NCBI GenBank assembly: GCA_046347155.1
Contig: JAXMGT010000002.1
Location: forward strand, 124,001-188,000
DNA length: 64,000 bases
Direction: 5' to 3'
Source: RPQJ01 sp046347155
GTDB lineage: Bacteria > Pseudomonadota > Gammaproteobacteria > Steroidobacterales > Steroidobacteraceae
Below are positions 60,016-64,000 of the stretch, piece after piece. A program made the position numbers and the translations under genes. The notes beneath the pieces are model-generated. The model had not been told where the DNA came from and made no database searches. It saw only the letters and a program-made list of their open reading frames with translations. Within the stretch, counting starts at the first letter, position 1. Every line of letters starts with the position of its first letter.

Positions 60016-61272
60016 ATGAACACGACCGCCCCACTGCGGATCCTGCTCGGCGTCACCGGCGGCATCGCCGCCTACAAGAGCGCCGACCTCGTGCGCCGGC
60101 TCCGCGAGCGCGGCGCCGAGGTGCAGGTCGTGATGACCGAGGCGGCGACCGAGTTCGTCACGCCGCTCACGTTCCAGGCGCTGTCCGGGCGACCGGTGCG
60201 GACGAAGCTCTGGGACGCCGCGGCCGAGGCCGCGATGGGCCACATCGAGCTCGCGCGCTGGGCCGACCGCGTGCTCGTCGCGCCGGCCACCGCCGACTTC
60301 ATCGCGCGGCTCGCGCACGGGCTCGCGGACGACCTGCTCGCGACGCTGTGCCTCGCGACCGAGGCGCCCGTCGCGATCGCGCCGGCGATGAACCGCGTGA
60401 TGTGGTCGAACGCGGCGACCCAGGCCAACGTGGCGACGCTGCGTGCACGCGGCGTCGCCGTGCTCGGCCCGGCCGAGGGCGAGCAGGCCTGCGGTGAGAC
60501 CGGTGCCGGCCGGATGCTCGAGCCTTCGGACCTCGCCGACCGGCTGCTGGCCGGCCGGCCGGCCGCGCCGCACGCGAACACCGCGCTGCTCGCGGGGCGC
60601 AAGGTCGTCGTGACCGCGGGCCCGACGCGCGAGCGCATCGACCCGGTCCGGTTCATCACGAACCGCAGCTCCGGGAAGATGGGTTATGCGGTCGCCGAGG
60701 CGGCGCGCGATGCCGGTGCCGACGTCGTCATCGTGAGCGGACCGGTGAACCTCCCGGCGCCCGCGGGCGTGCGCCGTGTCTGCGTCGAGACCGCCGAGCA
60801 GATGCTCGCGGCCGTTCAGGCGGAGATCGCCGACACCGACATCTTCATCGCGGCCGCCGCCGTCTCAGACTACCGTCCGCTGCAGGTGTCGTCCGAGAAG
60901 ATCAAGAAGACCAGCGACTCGCTGCTGCTCGCCCTGTCCCGGACGCCCGACATCCTCGCGACGGTCGCGGCCGGCTCGCCGCGGCCGTTCGTCGTCGGCT
61001 TCGCCGCCGAGACCCAGAACGTCGAGCGCAACGCACTCGCGAAGCTCGAGGGCAAGCGACTCGACATGATCGCTGCGAACCAGGTCGGCGATGGTCTCGC
61101 GTTCGACTGCGACGACAACGCGCTCACCGTGTACTGGCGGGACGGGAAGCTCGAACTGCCTCGCGCCGGCAAGGCCGAGCTCGCCGGCCGGCTGGTCGGA
61201 TTGATCGCCGAGCGCTGCGTCGCGGCCGGGGTCGCCGTGCCCCGCGCACACGGCAGCGCCGCGGCACGATGA
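60016..61272 (+). CDS. coaBC: Phosphopantothenoylcysteine decarboxylase/synthetase
   Basis: 418 residues, bifunctional. CoaC half: LLGVTGGIAAYKSADLVRRL (flavin), PAMNRVMW and ACGETGAGRM (catalytic Cys loop). CoaB half from about 195: VVVTAGPTRERIDPVRFITN, NRSSGKMGYAVAEAA, and KIKKT for CTP. Makes 4'-phosphopantetheine from phosphopantothenate and cysteine. An earlier ATG at 60007 adds three residues. Its stop overlaps dut (ATGA). Confidence 0.94.
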   Translation: MNTTAPLRILLGVTGGIAAYKSADLVRRLRERGAEVQVVMTEAATEFVTPLTFQALSGRPVRTKLWDAAAEAAMGHIELARWADRVLVAPATADFIARLAHGLADDLLATLCLATEAPVAIAPAMNRVMWSNAATQANVATLRARGVAVLGPAEGEQACGETGAGRMLEPSDLADRLLAGRPAAPHANTALLAGRKVVVTAGPTRERIDPVRFITNRSSGKMGYAVAEAARDAGADVVIVSGPVNLPAPAGVRRVCVETAEQMLAAVQAEIADTDIFIAAAAVSDYRPLQVSSEKIKKTSDSLLLALSRTPDILATVAAGSPRPFVVGFAAETQNVERNALAKLEGKRLDMIAANQVGDGLAFDCDDNALTVYWRDGKLELPRAGKAELAGRLVGLIAERCVAAGVAVPRAHGSAAAR

Positions 61273-61739
61273 CCGGTACGCCGAAGCGCAAGCTCGAGGT
61301 CCGCGTGCTCGACCGGCGCGTCGGTCGTGATTTCCCGCTGCCGGCGTACGCGACGGGCGGTTCGGCCGGCCTCGACCTGCGAGCCTGCATCGACGCGCCG
61401 CTCGCGATCGCGCCGGGCGAGACCGTGCTGATCCCGACCGGTCTCGCGATCCACCTCGACGACCCCGGGCTCGCGGCCGTGCTGCTGCCGCGCTCGGGTC
61501 TCGGCCACAAGCACGGCATCGTGCTCGGCAACCTGGTCGGGCTGATCGACTCCGACTACCAGGGGCAGGTGATGGTGTCGTGCTGGAACCGCGGGACGGC
61601 CGCGTACACGGTGTCGCCGGGCGAGCGCATTGCGCAGATGGTCGTGGTCCCCGTCGTGCAGGTGGACCTCGAGGTCGTCGAGGAATTCGTCGAGAGCCGG
61701 CGCGGTGCCGGCGGGTTCGGCAGTTCCGGGACTAGTTGA
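61269..61739 (+). CDS. dut: dUTP diphosphatase
   Basis: 156 residues, all five trimeric dUTPase motifs: AGLDLRACID, PRSGLGHKHGI, GLIDSDYQGQV, GERIAQMV and the C-terminal RGAGGFGSSGTS arm. Prevents uracil entering DNA. Runs on from coaBC. Its last eight bases overlap the end of a gene on the opposite strand (61732). Confidence 0.96.
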   Translation: MTGTPKRKLEVRVLDRRVGRDFPLPAYATGGSAGLDLRACIDAPLAIAPGETVLIPTGLAIHLDDPGLAAVLLPRSGLGHKHGIVLGNLVGLIDSDYQGQVMVSCWNRGTAAYTVSPGERIAQMVVVPVVQVDLEVVEEFVESRRGAGGFGSSGTS

Positions 61740-62406
61740 CGGCCTTCAGCTGTCGAAAGCGCGCGATGTCGGCGTTGAACTCCGCGCGCAGCCGGGTCTG
61801 CTCCGCGGTGTTCTTGCCGAGTTCTTCCTGGTAGACCTGCAGGCCGTTCACCGTGTTCACGATCTCCTCGGCGATGTGTTCCGGCAGCGGCGGCGCGCTC
61901 GCCTTGTCGCTGTAGGGCCGGAAGCGTCGCACGTCCTGCGTGAGGCGCTTCTCGCGCTCGCGGAGGTTCGAGATGTACTGCTCGGTGACGTGGGCCTGCT
62001 GCACCAGCAGGTCGAGTCGCTGGTCGCGCAGCCGCTCGATGTCCGCGACGGACAGGTAGGTCGCGAGCAGCGTCTTGTCGCGCTGCACGGCCGCGATCCG
62101 CGCATCCTCGGCCGCCTTCGTGCGCTCGGCGGCCGCGAGCGAGTCGCGGCCCGGGATGACCCGGACCACGCGCCCGGACACGTCGAGCACCTCGACGTCC
62201 TGGTCCATGCAGATCGGCGGGATGCTCTGGCCCATCACGTAGCGGCCGTTCGCGTCCCGGCAGCGGTAGACGGCCTCGGTCGCCGGCGGTGCCTTGCCGG
62301 ACGGCTTGCGCTTCGTCGCGGCATCCGCCGGGGCGGAGGGCAGGGCGACGACCGCCGTCGCGATCGCCGCGACGACCAGGGGAACGAGCTTCGGGTGCCT
62401 GTTCAT
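61732..62406 (-). CDS. DUF4124-containing exported protein
   Basis: 224 residues. Signal peptide LVVAAIATAVVALPSAPADAA; a short DUF4124-like part (VYRCRDANGRYVMGQSIPP, two Cys); then a long helical coiled-coil region (about 85-224, e.g. LRDQRLDLLVQQAHVTEQYIS). Function unknown; periplasmic. Convergent with dut, with an eight-base overlap of the coding ends. Confidence 0.7.
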   Translation of the reverse strand: MNRHPKLVPLVVAAIATAVVALPSAPADAATKRKPSGKAPPATEAVYRCRDANGRYVMGQSIPPICMDQDVEVLDVSGRVVRVIPGRDSLAAAERTKAAEDARIAAVQRDKTLLATYLSVADIERLRDQRLDLLVQQAHVTEQYISNLREREKRLTQDVRRFRPYSDKASAPPLPEHIAEEIVNTVNGLQVYQEELGKNTAEQTRLRAEFNADIARFRQLKAVN

Positions 62407-62486
62407 GGCGGCGATTGTGCCCCCGGGGCGCGCCCGGCGCCCAATTTCCGGCCGAGGAATCGTGACGCGGGTCAAATCGCGGCCCC

Positions 62487-63119
62487 TCACACCCCGTAGC
62501 GGTCGCGGTAGGCCCGCACGGCCGCGAGCGTCGTCGTGTCGCCGGCCGCCTCGAGGTGGGACATCAGGTCCCGGAGCCTGAGCACGCTGACGACCGGCAG
62601 CCCGAACGCGTCGCGCACCTCCTGGACCGCCGACTTCTCGCCCTGGCCGCGCTCCTCGCGGTCGAGCGCGATCAGCACGCCGGCCGGCGTGGCGCCAGCC
62701 GCCCGGATGATCGACACGGACTCCCGGATCGCGGTGCCGGCCGTGATCACGTCGTCGACGATCAGCACGCGGCCCCGGAGCGGCGCGCCGACGATCGTGC
62801 CACCCTCGCCGTGGTCCTTGGCCTCCTTGCGGTTGAAGCACCAGGGCAGGTCGCGCCCCTCGTGCTCGGCCAGCGCGGCCGCCGTCGTCGTCACGAGCGG
62901 GATGCCCTTGTACGCCGGCCCGAACAGCATGTCGAACTGGACGCCCGACAGCGCCGCGGCGCGGGCGTAGCAGCGACCCAGCGCCCCGATGGCGCGGCCG
63001 GTGTTGAACAACCCCGCATTGAAGAAGTACGGGCTCGTGCGTCCCGACTTCAGCGTGAACTCGCCGAAGCGCAGCACGCCGAGGTCCAGGCACAGTCGAA
63101 TGAACTCGGGAGCTTCCAT
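62487..63119 (-). CDS. pyrE: Orotate phosphoribosyltransferase
   Basis: 210 residues. Joins orotate and PRPP to give OMP in pyrimidine synthesis. FTLKSGRTSPYFFNAG start, FGPAYKGIPLV, and the PRPP loop VLIVDDVITAGTAIRES. Starts at an ATG with no ribosome site. Only 24 bases separate it from the divergent exonuclease gene, a setting discussed in the findings. Confidence 0.96.
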   Translation of the reverse strand: MEAPEFIRLCLDLGVLRFGEFTLKSGRTSPYFFNAGLFNTGRAIGALGRCYARAAALSGVQFDMLFGPAYKGIPLVTTTAAALAEHEGRDLPWCFNRKEAKDHGEGGTIVGAPLRGRVLIVDDVITAGTAIRESVSIIRAAGATPAGVLIALDREERGQGEKSAVQEVRDAFGLPVVSVLRLRDLMSHLEAAGDTTTLAAVRAYRDRYGV

Positions 63120-63127
63120 GACGCTAC

Positions 63128-63135
63128 TTTATACT
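63128..63135. promoter_or_regulatory. Overlapping divergent -10 elements of pyrE and xth
   Basis: The eight bases TTTATACT read as TATACT on the plus strand (63130-63135) and TATAAA on the minus strand (63133-63128). Predicted starts fall within about 2-3 bases of each ATG. No good -35 is visible on either side, and no Shine-Dalgarno sequence precedes either gene. Confidence 0.5.
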
Positions 63136-63143
63136 GCGCCGCC

Positions 63144-63911
63144 ATGCGCATCATCACGTTGAACGCGAACGGGATCCGCTCGGCCGAGCGCAAGGGCTTC
63201 TTTGCCTGGATGGCGAAGCAGGACGCGGACGTCGTCTGCATCCAGGAGACGAAGGCCCAGCGCGACCAGCTCGACGACCCGGTCTTCCATCCGGCCGGCT
63301 ACCACTGCTACTACGTGGACGCCGAGAAGAAGGGCTACAGCGGCGTCGCGATCTACTCGAGGCAGAAGCCGCAGGAGGTCGTCTCGGGGTTCGGCTCGCG
63401 CGAGTTCGACGCCGAGGGCCGCTACATCGAGGCGCGGTTCAAGGACCTGAGCGTCGTCTCGGTGTACCTGCCGTCCGGGTCCTCGGGCGAGGAGCGCCAG
63501 CAGGCGAAGTTCCGATTCCTGTCGGAGTTCATGCCGCACCTGCGGTCGCTCGCCCGCCGGAAGCGCGACTGCATCCTCTGCGGCGACTGGAACATCGCCC
63601 ACAAGGAGATCGACCTGAAGAACTGGCGCTCGAATCAGAAGAACTCGGGCTTCCTGCCCGAGGAGCGGGCGTGGATGGACGAGCTGTTCGGCGAGGCCCG
63701 CTACGTGGATGCGTTCCGCGAGGTCGATCCCAGGCCCGAGCAGTACACCTGGTGGTCGAACCGCGGGCAGGCCTGGGCGAAGAACGTCGGCTGGCGCATC
63801 GACTACCACGTGATGAGTCCTGGCCTGCGCGGCTGCGTCGCACGCGCCGGCATCTACAAGGCGCAGCGCTTCTCCGACCACGCGCCACTCGTGATCGACT
63901 ACGGGCTGTGA
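63144..63911 (+). CDS. xth: Exodeoxyribonuclease III family nuclease
   Basis: 255 residues, AP endonuclease/3'-exonuclease for base-excision repair. MRIITLNANGIRSAERKG, VVCIQETKAQ (metal Glu), GDWNIAHKEID and the catalytic FSDHAPLVIDY are all present. ATG without a ribosome site. Its stop overlaps the next start (GTGA), so the following gene is in the same operon. Confidence 0.94.
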   Translation: MRIITLNANGIRSAERKGFFAWMAKQDADVVCIQETKAQRDQLDDPVFHPAGYHCYYVDAEKKGYSGVAIYSRQKPQEVVSGFGSREFDAEGRYIEARFKDLSVVSVYLPSGSSGEERQQAKFRFLSEFMPHLRSLARRKRDCILCGDWNIAHKEIDLKNWRSNQKNSGFLPEERAWMDELFGEARYVDAFREVDPRPEQYTWWSNRGQAWAKNVGWRIDYHVMSPGLRGCVARAGIYKAQRFSDHAPLVIDYGL

Positions 63912-64000
63912 GCACCGGGTCGCACGGTCGCGGGACGGGTGGGGACGCGGGCGACGCGCGCCGCCCGTGGTGGCGTGGCTGGATCGACGCGCTGAGCGCC
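63908..64000 (+). CDS. 5' end of an unidentified gene, cut by the window edge
   Basis: A GTG start overlapping the xth stop, followed by 31 codons reading STGSHGRGTGGDAGDARRP then WWRGWIDALSA. Too short to identify. A hydrophilic Gly/Arg-rich head followed by a Trp-rich segment could precede a membrane protein; AmpG-type permeases are sometimes found beside these genes, but this is a guess. Confidence 0.5.
   Translation, partial: MSTGSHGRGTGGDAGDARRPWWRGWIDALSA

Noticed and set aside
1..64000. tRNA, rRNA, CRISPR, insertion sequence or prophage
   Set aside because: I looked for clover-leaf-like ends, regular repeats, transposase or integrase motifs and flanking duplications and found none that hold up.
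63908..64000. Assigning the last partial gene to AmpG
   Set aside because: Only 31 codons are visible, too few for any family signature.

Overview
The window is chromosomal DNA of very high G+C content from a proteobacterium. The neighbourhoods rpoH / sodC / ftsX-ftsE-ftsY / rsmD-coaD and radC-rpmB-rpmG-mutM-coaBC-dut / pyrE / xth, together with ubiC, lptM-polA and tamA-tamB, point to Gammaproteobacteria, perhaps a Xanthomonadales- or Steroidobacter-like lineage; I cannot name the genus. Genes are densely packed, with many 1-4 base start/stop overlaps and many GTG starts. I saw no insertion sequence, prophage, CRISPR array, tRNA or rRNA. Only a few regulatory stretches are A+T-rich, which makes them stand out.

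Layout. (1) 1-7233: a minus-strand thioesterase-lptM-polA operon (polA runs off the left edge), then plus-strand acyl-CoA dehydrogenase, ubiC, FAA hydrolase and maleylacetoacetate isomerase. (2) 7240-15443: a complete-looking arginine operon, read right to left as argR-argG-X-argC-argD-argF'-argB-argH. ArgG and the carbamoyltransferase are of the kind shared with Bacteroidetes/Xanthomonas that uses N-acylated ornithine. No acyltransferase (argA/argJ) and no deacylase (argE) is present. In their midst sits X, an unrecognised P-loop protein that may fill one of these gaps. (3) 15540-24281: tamB, tamA, a TANGO2/NRDE protein, two membrane proteins and nudC. (4) 24310-25653: a divergent pair, an FlhC-like protein and what looks like a tandem-duplicated FlhD-like protein. 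They share a 108-base promoter region carrying two 16-base palindromes exactly 40 bases apart. No flagellar gene is nearby. (5) 25739-28179: an ABC exporter and a SRAP peptidase.

(6) 28190-38272: a lipoprotein, two sulfotransferases and a TetR regulator in one overlapping operon. Next comes a secreted haem cluster (cytochrome c4, MauG-type peroxidase, beta-helix protein with its own haem c), preceded by a perfect TetR-like operator. A third sulfotransferase, an asparagine synthetase and a glycosyltransferase follow. (7) 38322-45243: a class II EF-G, an odd receiver-TM-periplasmic protein, a YheT-like hydrolase, an FGGY kinase and a glycerophosphodiesterase. (8) 45479-49022: a QseBC-like two-component system followed by a DegP protease, with a direct-repeat box of the PmrA/QseB type between them. 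(9) 49320-52123: glutaryl-CoA dehydrogenase, a lipoprotein and an OmpA-type lipoprotein.

(10) 52227-64000: housekeeping genes. The rpoH leader combines a sigma-E-type promoter with a nearly perfect CIRCE (HrcA) operator, so the heat-shock sigma factor is probably wired both to envelope stress and to the GroE/HrcA loop. pyrE and xth diverge from only 24 bases that hold overlapping -10 elements and no Shine-Dalgarno sequence, suggesting leaderless or nearly leaderless transcripts. Gene functions are assigned by reading the translated sequences against families I know; no database search was run.
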